A stretch of DNA of 64,000 nt from Glandiceps talaboti (GCF_964340395.1 NC_135559.1:4628501-4692500), one strand, 5' to 3'. Shown: positions 1 through 14,461, counted from the stretch's first letter. Translations and numbers: made by a program. Notes: a model not told the origin generated them from the sequence alone.

Positions 1-2348
<2,348 letters not shown>

Positions 2349-5300
2349 TGAAATGATAAATAATGTATTTGTGAAATAAAATTGATTTTCAAAGATATTC
2401 CGTTTTCAGCAAAATAGGCTTCAACTAGTCTACTAGAAACCCTGTGAGATTCTACATCGTTCCATTTGATTTGGATCGATGGAATATTATTGCAACATAG
2501 TCATGGGACGATTTTTTTGGCGCCAAACAGTCGGAACTGTAGGGATTATCGTGATCCCTCTATGCAAATATTATCCCAATATCATATATTGTACTCAGGG
2601 CTAATATATGACACTCCTATAAACTTAAGCTTTCCAGTTTTTCTGGCGTTTTCAAAAAGAATCGTAGTCAGGCAGAATAAGTTCATCATATACACAGAAC
2701 TTGGCGACAGAACACTTTCCAACATAGCTTGCCTTAATTGGTGGTCCGCATCTTGTAAGAGGAATTATTAAAATGTAACAATATTACTGATTTTTTTGTC
2801 GGGTGGGACGATAAAAATAATGTTAGTTATATTTTTTTTAGCCAGATGATCAAATGTAGAAATATTAGTTTTGATTTTTGTCATGACATGTGACTTATGT
2901 TGCAGATTATGCAGCTTCAACTGTAGCTGATTCAGTCACAGGATTAGTTTGAGAGGGTGTTGTATAACACTGCAATAACAAACCACGTTCTCCGTTTCTT
3001 AATCTAGACAGTCTGGTTTCGTTTCACAGTATGTTTAGAAGTTTGTAGACAAAGTCAACTTTTTCACAAGTATTCTTTTTACAAACAAGGGATGTGAGGC
3101 GTTTGTGTCAAATCAGTTGTTGAAACTCAGAGAGATTACATTTCAGTGGGATTAACTTGAAACTAACGTTGTGTGATATATATCTGCACGTTTTGCTTGT
3201 ACTTCGAATTCGTCCAAAAAAACTAACCCTTCTTCTCAGATAAAATTTAATACAAACATCAGAGTCGCCATACAAAGTTTTTAAAATAGAAGCCAAACTC
3301 ATCCAAATTAAGTCATTTTAGAATTCAATATGGCGGCAGAATACAGTATGAACGCTAAAGACAATAAGATATAGTCGATTTCCTTGGAAACAAGACGGGG
3401 AATACCCACATCTCTTTTATTATTTCACATGGACCTTGCTTAATCTCTCATATGATACAGTTTGGAGAGATAATTTAGTAGAACTTTGATTTTCAAGGAA
3501 ATTTGTCCCTGAGGCATATTCAGTTTATCAGTCTCTTGGTGTGAAAGTGAAAATAGACTGACACTCATATATATTAACTATGTACATTTTGTTGTACCTC
3601 GTGGATGTGATTTCCTGAGATATAGTTAGTATAAAATCGTATGTCAATTCATCCTCATGGGACGCTAATCCCGACTAAGCCGCCTATTTTTCATAATTAA
3701 ATGCACGTAAATCAATCAGAGGGAATTCTTAGATATACGTCCAGGTCGTTTTAATTAAACATTGGGATTTGTCAAGCTTTGAAGTTAGCGTTAAAGAAAG
3801 GGAAAGTATAGCCTGTACCTCAAAGTTAGCTTAGTGCCTTCTACATATGTATGTTAATGATGAACATTTTTAATCTCTCCCTCAGTTGACTGGATTGTGT
3901 GTTGAGTCGACCATCTTGCCTTTGGATAGCCAAGGCTTACTTAATGTATAAAATCAGATTAACCAACTTTGAAACTTTCCTGCTTGAAACTTTCACAAAT
4001 TATTTTTTAGAAAAGCGAAATGAGTTCTGTTTAGAGTCAGTTCTGTGTAAAGTGTTTGCCTGACGACAACGACAGAAAAAAATGCCAAACAACTTACCTC
4101 ACTCCTTGGGTGACTGATCACAAACAGTTGTACATGTATTAATAGTTATATCATAATATTTTCATGAGACGTCATTTGATTCTACTATTTTTACTTATAT
4201 TATTGTATTAATTGTTCAATCCTAGCAAAATTTGCTAGTAAGTGTATATGAGGTATCCGCATTAACAGTAATTACACATATTTGCTGTGTCTATTAACTG
4301 AACACTCACATCTATATTATACTATTAGTGCCTTTTGAGAGGTGGTTTTCACAGACGTTCAGAAATCATTTACATGTCATGTGTGTTACATTCCTTTAGG
4401 GTGACCGAATTTCCTGTTTAGTGGAACCGACCAATCCTATATTTTGTCAAATTAAAATCCTGGCGTGAACGCTAGACGCCAATGCAGAAATGAAAAGTAT
4501 ACGCCCTCTATGGTTAAATTCGGAAAGATGACGTCACTTGATGCCTCTTGTATTCTGTCGGAAAGAGTCGCCCAGAGCTGAAATTAGTTAGTTGGGGGGG
4601 GGGGGGGGGTCCGAAGTCCCTGAAACATCAAGGCATCTTCACTGTTAAAAGTTAGAATATAACTTGAAAGCCAGGCTCTGCCATAAATAAACATACATTA
4701 ATTCTTCTTCAGCTTTTTATTCAGCAGACCATGTTTGAGTACATTTCCATGAGAACAGAAAAGAAGTCACCCTAGCCTGATTATTTATGTCAAACTAGTT
4801 TTGGTATTTAGTGCCTCCTGGTAGACATACATTACCAGTCTGAGCCAATAACCCAAAGAAGTTTTTTTTTTTTTGATAACTTATCAAATCTCATCAAAAA
4901 GAGCGTAAACTTAGCAACAGTGACAAATACTGATGCTGTATCATATACTGTTCGAACTTGGTACGAGATATCTTAGTAAATAACATTCATGTTTAAGCTT
5001 TGAACTTAAAAATGATATACAAAGGTCGATATTGTTGCCGGAAGGGGTTTTAGAAATGTACCTGTCACAGTTTTGGTTTGATATCTTCAAGAAAATGTCG
5101 GCCTTTCCAACTACAAAGTACATTTGATGGCGGACCATCAAAGTCAGAACCCCACAGAGGATTATCGATTGTAACTTTTCAAAATGAATTAAATAAAAAT
5201 GAACAGTGTTACATTTCAGTACTATGGAGAGAATGTGTTTTTTATTATTCATATGTTCTCATGTTTCACGGCTGCAACTCAGAAATGTTGTATCCTTCTA

Positions 5301-6299
5301 AAGGTAGTTTCAAGATTTAATAATTCAAAGACGAATGTGATACCAAGAAGGATCTGACATATAGGCTAATCTTTACAAAATGATTGGGTATAGAATTTCA
5401 CAATCAAGTCTTCATTTCTACACTGTCAGTTGCATTATTATTAGATTTCAACAAATGAACACACATTTCTGTAGGCCTGCTCTTATCGATTCTGTGTTTA
5501 TACTAGTCTTAAGATGATGTGACGTCACAAATTATGATGATATTTATACATTAATACAGGAAGTTAAGAATAAAACAGGTTTTTGACGCTGGTAGAATAG
5601 TTATATAGAGAACATCGAGTGATCCCAAAATTTCATTCGCGGATGTCACACAAAAATGGCAGTGGTAGAGAAGCATTTCTATTGCACATAAGGGTATAGT
5701 GGCCTGATATATTATGTATAATAGAAACTTGAATCTAGTATGTGTGCCATAGACTGTAATGAGATGCCACAATGGTTATTTGTAGTATCCGTAATATACA
5801 GTGTTCCAGACACTCAGTACATGTACGCATTGATCTCGAAGATACTGAAGAGAAACATGATTAACTTATTTTGCAATTCAAGTAATCTTTAATACTATCA
5901 AACCTGTTAGGGAACTTTACATCGTTTTACTAACAAAAGCAACACAAATGAAACATTGATTGTGAAACAACCGAGTATGATAGGGTACTGAATTTGAAGT
6001 TTATAACAGGTACTCTGAAATTGCACAGGTAAGGTGATATCTAGAAATCTCGATCCGATCTTAGAATAACTGTATCAAGGCCAACTGGTTCTATTTGTTT
6101 TGACAAAATCCTACTTCCATGTAAAAGGAGATCTGGTTTGAATGACTTGGCTATTACAAACTGTCCACACTAGAAGTCAAAGTGGCTGTTGAATTTGAAT
6201 TTGTTGAAATCCCATCCATATCTTTAACAGGTGAACAGCAAAATGAATGATGGTTTAGTTAGGATATGTAGTCTTTGATCGATCATTACAATCTAAACT
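2349..6299. other. AT-rich intergenic stretch, no supported gene
   Basis: Open frames at 2,466-2,771, 4,941-5,252 and 5,551-5,772 have no family resemblance, no convincing splice sites and ordinary AT-rich composition. A copy of repeat family B lies at about 2,772-2,885, and a poly-G run at about 4,597-4,609. Confidence 0.5.
2772..2885 (+). repeat. Dispersed repeat family B (foldback type), copy 1
   Basis: The order AAAATGTAACAAT, GATTTTTTTGTCG, ACGATAAAAAT and GCCAGATGATCAAATGTAG matches the right half of the foldback repeat at 11,985-12,205, including its two tandem subunits of about 45-50 bp. Divergence is moderate. Confidence 0.5.
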
Positions 6300-6359
6300 G
6301 GAAACAAACAAACAAACAAACAAACAAACAAACAAACAAACAAACAAACAAACAAACAA

Positions 6360-6434
<75 letters not shown>

Positions 6435-6448
6435 AATAAACAAACAAT
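6300..6448. repeat. (CAAA)n then (CAGA)n compound microsatellite
   Basis: About 16 CAAA units pass directly into about 17 CAGA units, differing by one base, then decay into CAAA/GAAT-like units. Leu-Phe-Val-Cys frames on the minus strand are shadows. Confidence 0.97.
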
Positions 6449-6582
6449 GAATGAACGAACTAACGAACGGACGGACGAATAAACGAACAAATACACAAAA
6501 GCAACTCCACACTCTGTATGGTCTTTATTATTGCTTGGTGTTCAACAAGCAATATATACACACATGCATACACTTACATACG

Positions 6583-6655
6583 TACGTACGTACATACATA
6601 CATACATACATACATACATACATACATACATACATACATACATACATACATACAT

Positions 6656-6686
<31 letters not shown>

Positions 6687-6852
6687 TACACACACATACA
6701 TACATACATACATACATACATACATACATACATACATCCATACATACATACATACATACATACATACATACATACATACATACATACATACATACATACA
6801 TACATACATACATACATACATAATATATATATAGTGTGTGTGTGTGTGTGTT
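6583..6852. repeat. (CATA)n microsatellite with CA, AT and GT segments
   Basis: A roughly 230-bp CATA array is interrupted by CACACA and single-base variants, and followed by short AT and GT runs. Six overlapping open frames (YIHT or MYVC repeats) arise on both strands only because the unit lacks stop codons. Confidence 0.97.
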
Positions 6853-7918
6853 TGTTTGTTTGTGTACAACTAAGTTTGAAGCTACAGTGAGCAGATTTGT
6901 GATAAGAAATTTTAAGTTTAATGATGTCTGATGTCAAAAGATGCAGACTGGTCGATTTCGGGGGGGGGGGAGAATATAGATTATATAAAAGGATCGTAAA
7001 CATGATTTTAAACCATGTACAAAAATCATAGCAACCATGACCACCTCCGTGACAACACCTTAATTTGGCAATGTTTGAACAGAACAAGTATAGTTATGGA
7101 TAAACCCGATTTCTGAAATTCTAGCTATATAGTGTAATGACCCTGTCAATCGTGAATACGAAGGGATATAGCAACGTACGAGTATATTACGTCAATTGTG
7201 ATAACGGAGACAGGACGGTGGCTCCAATACGACGTGGGAGAGTGTAAGTGACAGAGACCGAGGTCTAACTCAGTGATTATCTCAGGTGTTATAAATCAGA
7301 AAGTATTTATTCATACGTATTTCTGTCACATTTTGCTAAATGAAAGAATAGAACACATTAGATTCTAATATCAGTTTTATCAAAGAATTATTAGTGAATA
7401 ATTCATGTATTTTACATTAGAATTCAATATTAATATACAGATTTGTTCCAATTAATTTCATATTCCAAACGTAATTGAGCTAGTCATGTGACCTTCCTTC
7501 CACGGGATATGTTAAATGTAATTGATAGACCCCTTCCCAACCCCCATGTCCCACCCACCCAAGTACAAATATTGTAGGCTATGGAACGGAGACCTAAAAG
7601 TTGCACACATTAGTATTGTATTTGACGGAGTAACCAAAGTGAAGAACTATAGATAACCAGTTTCGTTTCAAAGCCATAACTGTTCTCTATGTCAAAATCG
7701 TATATGCATTATTACGTGAGTAATGATGTTCCCATGACAACATTCTAGACAATGCATACAGTGTCATTATACCAACACACCTTGTTATGTGAATATATCA
7801 ATTTAATGTGTACGTATTTAAGAAAACTGGCAAATATTTTTGACATACTCAGTCTTACGTGTAGTTGACATTTACAAAAATCTGGCAGTTCAGTATAGAA
7901 ATTTACAATCCGAATTGT
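6853..7918. other. Intergenic stretch downstream of the peptide-precursor gene
   Basis: No exon could be supported. It holds a poly-G run at about 6,960-6,970. The stretch lies 3' of the minus-strand gene whose likely poly(A) signal is at 7,919-7,924. Confidence 0.5.
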
Positions 7919-7924
7919 TTTATT
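7919..7924 (-). terminator. Likely poly(A) signal of the peptide-precursor gene
   Basis: TTTATT on the plus strand reads AATAAA on the minus strand, about 135 bases downstream of the TGA stop at 8,060-8,062. The position suits a short 3' UTR, but the hexamer is common in AT-rich DNA. Confidence 0.5.
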
Positions 7925-8059
7925 AGAATTTATGTCAATGTTATAAAATCACTCCATTTTCTTTAAGAAAAGTTGTGTAGATAATCGCGGCAATATGTTG
8001 ATGCTTGTTTCGTACTCTTGAATGCGTCATAATGGTTCCACCCATTACGACTGTTTGCC

Positions 8060-8128
8060 TCACCAAGCGCTGGTCTTGAAACCTTTCGATCGTGTTTGCT
8101 TAACTGTTCCTCTGTAAGCCTGTCGGAC
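8060..8128 (-). CDS. Peptide precursor coding exon 3 (C-terminal GFKTSAW)
   Basis: The acceptor TTCTTTATTGACAG precedes 22 codons and a TGA stop. Spliced in phase 0 from exon 2 it reads VRQAYRGTVKQTRSK then GFKTSAW, then stop. The last seven residues match the heptapeptide of exons 1-2 except Q to K. That match is the main reason to accept this distant small exon. Confidence 0.75.
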   Translation of the reverse strand, partial: VRQAYRGTVKQTRSKGFKTSAW

Positions 8129-11100
8129 CTGTCAATAAAGAATATTTCGTATGTAATAATTACAATTGAACTTGCCCATAGGTCTTGAATTAGCCAACCC
8201 TGGCGCCACTCTGCTCTGCTCTGCTCTGCTCTGCTCTGCTCTACCCTACTCTACTCTACTCTACTCTACTCTACTCTACTCTACTCTACTCTACTCTACT
8301 CTACGATACCCTACCCTACACTGCAATCTTCTCTACTCTATTCTACTCACTCTATACTACTCTATTCTACCCTACCCCACCCTACATACCCTACTCCACG
8401 CCACCTCGGCACACCCCACCCCACCCACTCTACTCTACTCTACTCTACTCTACTCTACTCTGCTCTGCTCTGCTCTGCTCTGCTCTGCTCTGCTCTGATC
8501 TACTCTACTCTACTCTACTCTACTCTACTCTACTCTACTCTATTTTACTCCACTCTATTGCAACAACAAGGCTTAAGAATAGAGGAACCATAGCATACGG
8601 ATTACTATCCAGACTAGTCTGGAACTAGTCTAGAGTAAAATGTACAGATCTCGTAAGTACAGGATGAAGTCAGTTCCGAGTAAATGGAACTTCCTCATCA
8701 CTAGTCATGGTTCATCAAATGCTAAAATTATAGAAGATTGAACCCAATTGTGTAATGTCATAACATTATCGAACGAAGAGTGAGGGCAGCAACACACACA
8801 CATCCACAGAATTTCTACCGATTTCTAATTTCCTCTCTTATTCAATTGCACTTTTTATTCACATGTTCGTGTTATAACCTTTCCCAAATAACACGTCTAC
8901 ATATTCAGGAAATTGCACCATTTTCAATGTGTCCAAATGTAAATTTACTATTCCTCATGACGTCATCACCATCGGCTTATTGTTAATCCTATGCAGTCTT
9001 AAACAATCATGTATTACGTATTTCAAAGTTTGAAGTTCAAATATCTACATGGCCAAGTTGTTGTCCGTATGTCTAACATTGTTTTAGAAAAGCCAACTAC
9101 GATAACACTGGAGTGATAGCACGTTCGAACTTCAATGTATTCGTATGAATTAGGACCTTTTTTTTCTGAAATAAATTGTTAGAAAATATTTAATAAACTT
9201 ACATCATCTAAGCAGTCAAGAAAATCATAGATGTTTGCAATCATTTGATTAGCTTCTTCGTCTAGTCTTCGTGTGAGTGTTAATGATTCCATGACGTCAT
9301 CAGCATTTCTCTTTTTTCTCCACGCACTTGTTTGAAAACTGAAAAAAACAAGATTGTATAGCTTGTAGATACGACTTTTCTGTCGGCATTCTAAGATCCC
9401 TTTTTATCGAGAAAGTATAAATAATTGATTGGCTATGGTATTTATCGCATTTCCCATTTGAAATATATCTACGCTGATGTGCTGTAGACGACCTCCAACA
9501 TTAAGGAAGTTGTGGATTTTCTAACAATTTACATGAGCATTTCATAAAGAAAATATATATATTTTAAAATAAGACAATTTGATTCAAAATGATGGCTCAG
9601 CTGTAAGGTTACATTTAATTATTCATAATAGACACTTTCCTGTAAATATGAAGGTGGACGCAACTTGTTCGATCTTTAGATATTTACGAAGAACTCTGCT
9701 CATGTTTTCAGATTACTGGGTTTAAAAACCGTTTAATTATGTATACATCGTGTGGAATTCGATCTCTATAGCACGTTTATTCTTCGAGTGGCTTGGTAAC
9801 AATACATGCTAACGGAGTAACGAGGTCACATCGATGTAAGGTGGTTGTCCAAACTCGATGTGAAATTCGTATTGCTTACCATTACAAAATATTAATCATT
9901 AACAATTAGTCTTTGATTAACATTAGCTCTTGTGAAATTGTTGTTTGTTTTTATTTAAGATTTCCTATTTTATTTATTTGTTTATTTATCTATGCAAGCC
10001 TCGTTGACTAAATACCGAACAAACAACCCTGTCACGTGAATAAGTCGTAAGTCACCGAAATATATAGGTTCATATATATAATCGAAATATTGTTGTTATA
10101 AGAAAGTTTAACTTCTTAATAAAGCGACGTAGATTTTAAAATCTAATGCTAGTGCAGAGTGAAGATGTACATGTTGAATGAATAAATCGAGAGTAGATGA
10201 CGTGTGGAGAGTAAGAATTAATTCACTAGAGGTTTTAGAAATTAACACTACGATAGATACATTCACAGAAATACATCAGGATGAAGAATGTTTATTTTTA
10301 AGATTAAAACAAATAAATATAGATATGAAAATTACAAATTATGCTCCAATTTATTAGGATAACATTTCAAGACTATAACGGTGATAATATTTAGCTATTA
10401 TTAAACAGAAAACGATAAATATCACGTAAGAAATCTTGATCGATTTGCAGGGTTGGTGGCTGCATTTCGTTGGTGGCTGCATTTCACGATCATGATTTAC
10501 TTACGATTGAAAGGTTTTACACAACCGATATGTAAATGACAAGATGTATTTATCAATATGGTAGAATAAATTTCGTAAAAACTACATCTCCATTGCTTCT
10601 TAAGATGGAGTAACAAGAATTTAAAACATTCTCCAACTTTTGAAGACGACGAAATGATTTGGTTATAGTAGAAAAAAATCGGCAAAAGTTTAAAAAAACA
10701 AACCGTGCAAGATATCTCCATGGAAATAAATAGAAAAGAATAAAATGTTGATTTTTTAGGTCTATATAAATAATAAAAAATTCAACACAAGGACCCTGTA
10801 CACAAAGTTTTTCTCAAAGATGTTAAAACATATAAGACCAAGTCACCATTGCATCTATCGAGTGGAAACTAGAAGAAGACAGTTTTATCAAATATGAATG
10901 AGAACACGGATTATAAGAAGACATCGTGATATCTACAACATTAATTTATGAGTTTCGTAGTTTAAGTATTTATCGTTGAAGTTTGAAAACAGGATCTTTA
11001 GTTTCATATTATTTGATTGAAAGAAATATTCATTTTTTCATGACTTGCCTCTTGGAATGAAGTACATTACAATTTGATTTCACCTACATTCGTAACTAGC

Positions 11101-12589
11101 GGAATTCTTTTATCTTTTTTTTGAATTAATTGTACCAATATTTGATAAATAAGTAAAATATTGTCGATACTGTATTGTCCAAGTGGTAGTTCGTAGACTC
11201 TTTCCTAAGAGTCAGTTTTTTTGACGTATGATAGATATTTGTTTTTAATAATTATGATAGTACTTGATAACTCCCGGACATGTAAACATTTCTATATTTT
11301 CGTGCTTTTATCAAGGAGTGGAGTAATCATGCCTGAGTATGAAATTTCATAATTTTTAAAGTTTGCAAAATTTTCAAAATTAATCGCGATTTCCCTGTCT
11401 AAATCTGGAAATAAGTAAAATAACTTTTTTTGTGATGTAGATCGCGAGTCTCATATAAGATAATAATGTAAATGCGCTATAAATATGCAAAAGATTCATA
11501 CACAGTGAAGTGGGGTAGTTCTTCCAGTACGATCCTTTGTTCTCGCCCCAAGTCCAGTGAGACCGAACCTCGTTGGTTCAGTGTTAATCCATGAGGAAAC
11601 AAAAGTGCCAAGGGAAAATCTGCGTTGATCTGTGGTCAAACTGAACGACACTCTTCTTACTTCCAGCATGGCAAACTTAAACAACCCCAGACTGGTCTAG
11701 AACCCCAACCGAAATGACAAGCTTGTATAATTTATGCTTTAACCACTCGGACTAAAATATAATAATTGCAGTCATTGAAATGTTGACAATTATTCTTTTA
11801 ATATTCAGGAACGAAGTGATGAAAATCCACATATTTCCGACTTCTCTATTTTTCAAATGTGTCTTACCCGCTAGATAAAACACAGAAAAGGATCAACAAT
11901 TTTAAAATAACTATAGAGAAATACATTAACATTAAACAAACATTGCAAGACTGTCCAGAATGTCGTCTGCCACGACAGACGGCTCACTCACATTGCTACA
12001 TTTTATCGACAAAAATCTGTGTAATATTTTGTTACATTTTGTCGTCTGGTGCAACAAACATTTAAGTACAATTTTTACAGTTTAATCATTTTTAAGGATG
12101 TAAAACTCCGAAAGGTAGCACACACAAAGAAAATGTAGCAATGCTGATAAGAATTTTGTTGATCCAGACGATAAAATGTAGCAATGTTTAAAAAGATTTC
12201 TGTCGACTTCCGTTTTCTACTGTAAGACCTGTAATCGTTTATGAGTCATAACATACCCTCCAAATACACACTGGGACAGAATAGATTATGGAATATGTGA
12301 ATCTATAGAGAATATTTAAACTGTAATCTCACCCAGGTCCGGCACCACGTTTTTCTGGGAGGATAGTTGAAGCTTTCTCTCTTGCAATTTCGGTACTTTT
12401 AGGATCAAGTTGTGAGAGCGTTCCAAGAAATTGAGTAACAGTTTCTAAAACTCCAGCTGCATCCTCGTACAATTCAACAACTTGGTTTACTCTATTCTCA
12501 ACCTCGTTCGCGGAGTGATCGATTGGTTTAGCTGTGACTGCTACTATCATGAGTAGGAGACATGTGTAGACTTTTTGTTCCATCTCCAT
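8060..12589 (-). CDS. Secreted peptide-hormone-like precursor (novel), 3 coding exons
   Basis: The coding exons are 12,589-12,333, 9,338-9,203 and 8,128-8,060. Lengths 257+136+69 give 154 codons with matching intron phases (2, then 0). The 153-residue product starts with a signal peptide (hydrophobic CLLLMIVAVTA at about residues 10-20, likely cleaved before KPI). An amphipathic acidic helix follows to about residue 78. Next come KR (80-81), the peptide GAGPGFQTSAW (82-92) and RKKR (93-96), then a second helical stretch, and the C-terminus TRSKGFKTSAW ending at the stop codon (W153). Thus GF[Q/K]TSAW occurs twice, once between basic cleavage sites and once at the very end, as in neuropeptide precursors. 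Neither copy has a glycine for amidation, so the mature C-terminus would be free Trp. A lone Cys lies in the second helix. I recognise no family. An AATAAA lies 3' and a possible 5' UTR exon at 15.3 kb. Secretion and processing are inferred from the sequence only. Confidence 0.78.
8207..8556. repeat. Pentanucleotide array CTCTA / CTCTG
   Basis: About 350 bp of pentamers lie in intron 2 of the peptide-precursor gene. Blocks of pure CTCTG, pure CTCTA, a degenerate centre, CTCTA, CTCTG and CTCTA give a roughly mirror-like order of subunits. Confidence 0.95.
9203..9338 (-). CDS. Peptide precursor coding exon 2
   Basis: The acceptor is a T-rich tract plus CAG, and the donor is GTAAGT. Entering in phase 2, the first base completes a Gly codon. 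The exon then encodes FQTSAWRKKR followed by an acidic helical stretch ending DFLDCLDD. The other frames hit stops early (frame 1 at the thirteenth codon). If intron 2 were retained, the protein would end nine residues later at TAA. Confidence 0.75.
11440..11756 (-). mobile_element. tRNA-derived SINE-like element
   Basis: Read on the minus strand, the head GTCCGAGTGGTTAAAGC resembles a Ser/Leu-type tRNA D-arm with A box. GGTTCTAGACC lies 40 bases on, like a B box. The tail has TTTATAGCGCATTTACATT, similar to the AATACATAGCGCTTTCC end of the 49.1-kb element. It lies in intron 1 of the peptide-precursor gene. Exact ends are uncertain. Confidence 0.55.
11985..12205. mobile_element. Foldback element, dispersed repeat family B, copy 2
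   Basis: CATTGCTACATTTTATCG near 11,991 recurs in perfect inverted form as CGATAAAATGTAGCAATG near 12,170. Each arm has two tandem subunits of about 45-60 bp containing a GTCTGG or CCAGAC core. Related sequence occurs at 2,772-2,885 and about 41,370-41,425. This suits a non-autonomous DNA transposon with repeated termini. No flanking duplication was established. Confidence 0.6.
12333..12589 (-). CDS. Peptide precursor coding exon 1 (signal peptide, first spacer)
   Basis: ATG at 12,589-12,587 directly follows an in-frame TGA, so the start is well placed. A second ATG lies two codons on. The exon probably begins at 12,607 after the acceptor ACACAACAG. It ends GGACCTGG before the donor GTGAGA (phase 2). 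It encodes the signal peptide, a Glu/Val/Leu-rich helix and the KR-GAGPG start of the first peptide. Confidence 0.78.
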
Positions 12590-13420
12590 TCAAGCACTCC
12601 AAAACACCTGTTGTGTAGAATAAACATCAAATTGAATGTATAGTCGAGGTTCAAAATAAAGTCAATGCTCAAATTGTCAAGGTAATGTTAATATAATCAA
12701 TATAATCATATCGGGACAGAAACGAAAAATTGCTGTAATTGCCGTTGAGCAAACAACAAAAGTTAAGATTACACAAACAATTATAAGGCCAAAAGAAAAA
12801 TACAGCTAAAATGATAATAACAGCACTTAGAGTTTATTAGATCATAAACAGTGGAGGGAGACACACGGTTTGTAACTGTGGCCCCTTTCAGCTAAGTTTT
12901 CTGTACAAAATGCACATATTCGATACACGCCAAGACTTATTTATGGGCAAGTCTGTGTCATTACAACGTGTTAGAGATGATTTGGGGGTTTTTTCCCCTT
13001 CTTTAATTGTAGAAGTTTTGGATGTGTAACAAATCCAAAGGAACGGTGAAAAATGCCCAGATAATATTTGCATTCAGAATATTATCACATGTATTTGCAG
13101 TGTTAGACTAGATTAGTTGGCAGACAACTATTTTTCGACCGCTTTTCCATTTATTTGTGTAATATAATCATACTCTCTTTACTGACTTGTATTATTTTTT
13201 ATCTGAGAATAAAGTCATATTATTCGGCATACGTAAAGGGCTTAGTAATGACTGTCATTTTTCGAATCTGGTAACTACAAATTATGCTATCATGTCATTT
13301 GTACATCATATCTAACTATTTGGTATGACATACAGTTTCTAGGCACATTTCAATATATGTTACTAGTTTTGTAACATAAGTAGAAGACTTCAATTTGAAA
13401 TACAAGTAACAATAAAAAAC

Positions 13421-13910
13421 ACACCTTAAACTTACAGACCCTTTAAGATTAATAAAACACCTCAAACTTACAGACCCTTAAGATTAATTAAACACCGTAA
13501 ACTTACAGACCCTTTAAGATTAATAAAACACCGTAAACTTACAGACCCTTTAAGATTAATGAAACACCTTAAACTTACAGACCCTTTAAGATTAATAAAA
13601 CACCTTAAACTTACAGACCATTTTTAGATTAATAAAACACCGTAAACTTACAGACCCTTTAAGATTAATAAAACACCTTAAACTTTCAGACCATTTTTAG
13701 ATTAATAAAACACCGTAAACTTACAGACCCTTTAAGATTAATAAAACACCTTAAACTTACAGACCCTTTAAGATTAATAAAACACCTTAAACTTACAGAC
13801 CCTTTTTAGATTAATAAAACACCTTAAACTTACAGACCCTTTAAGATTAATAAAACACCTTAAACTTACAGACCCTTTAAGATTAATAAAACACCTTAAA
13901 CTTACAGACT
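13421..13910. repeat. 36-bp minisatellite, about 13.5 copies
   Basis: The unit is ACACCTTAAACTTACAGACC plus 16 more bases (CTTTAAGATTAATAAA). Variants are CACCGTAAAC, a 37-bp form with ATTTTTAG or CTTTTTAG, and one TTTCAG. Units 6-7 and 8-9 repeat as a two-unit block (long form, then G form), showing local duplication of dimers. There are no unique spacers, so it is not a CRISPR array. Confidence 0.95.
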
Positions 13911-14059
13911 TACAGAAAAATGTATTAACTTAAAGACATGTAATTGTTTAATCGAAATGGGAGAATTTAGATTTAGTCTTTTATCTAAGAAACTAGCGGT
14001 CATTAACATCAATGGCAGCTTAAGAATATACAATGATTGGGTTAAATTAATATCATGCG

Positions 14060-14078
14060 GTGTGTGAGTGTGAGTGTG

Positions 14079-14121
<43 letters not shown>
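14060..14121. repeat. (GT)n microsatellite with GAGTGT start
   Basis: GAGTGT units pass into about 20 GT repeats. The array abuts the truncated left end of the family A element at 14,161. Confidence 0.95.
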
Positions 14122-14123
<2 letters not shown>

Positions 14124-14160
14124 CACTCATAATGAGTGAATGTCGTTAATAAAATGCAAT

Positions 14161-14461
14161 GATATTCGAGAAAAAATAATAAAATCGCGAAAATTGTTAA
14201 GCCTTGCAAGAAATAGTGGATGCGAAAAGTGACATCAACTTAAAAAGATGATATAAAACTGTTCTTCAAATCTGTAATGGTTGTACATCTGATGAGAAGA
14301 AACTAATAACACAGAGACCATTTGGAAAACAATGCAAAACCTGAACTAGACACTCACACATGAACAAAAAAATAGATAATAAAATAAAAAAATCTACCCA
14401 CCCCACCTATTCTAAAATTGAGCGTAATCGGAACCATACAATTTGTTTCATTAGGCTTAAG
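14161..14461 (+). mobile_element. MITE-like element family A, copy 1 (5'-truncated)
   Basis: It shares long stretches with copies at 41,819-42,150 and 55,986-56,385, for example GTAATGGTTGTACATCTGAT and CTGAACTAGACACTCACA. The right end, GTAATCGGAACCATAC to TTAGGCTTAAG, is the inverted form of the left end seen in copy 2. The left end is missing here and replaced by the GT array. Confidence 0.7.

Noticed and set aside
6255-7087. Long open frames on both strands (YIHT, MYVC, LFVC repeats)
   Set aside because: They are translations of CATA, CAAA and CAGA arrays. Several frames on both strands are open at once, with no splice or start context.
13421-13910. CRISPR-like appearance of a regular 36-bp repeat
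   Set aside because: Units are directly adjacent with no unique spacers, and the DNA is eukaryotic.
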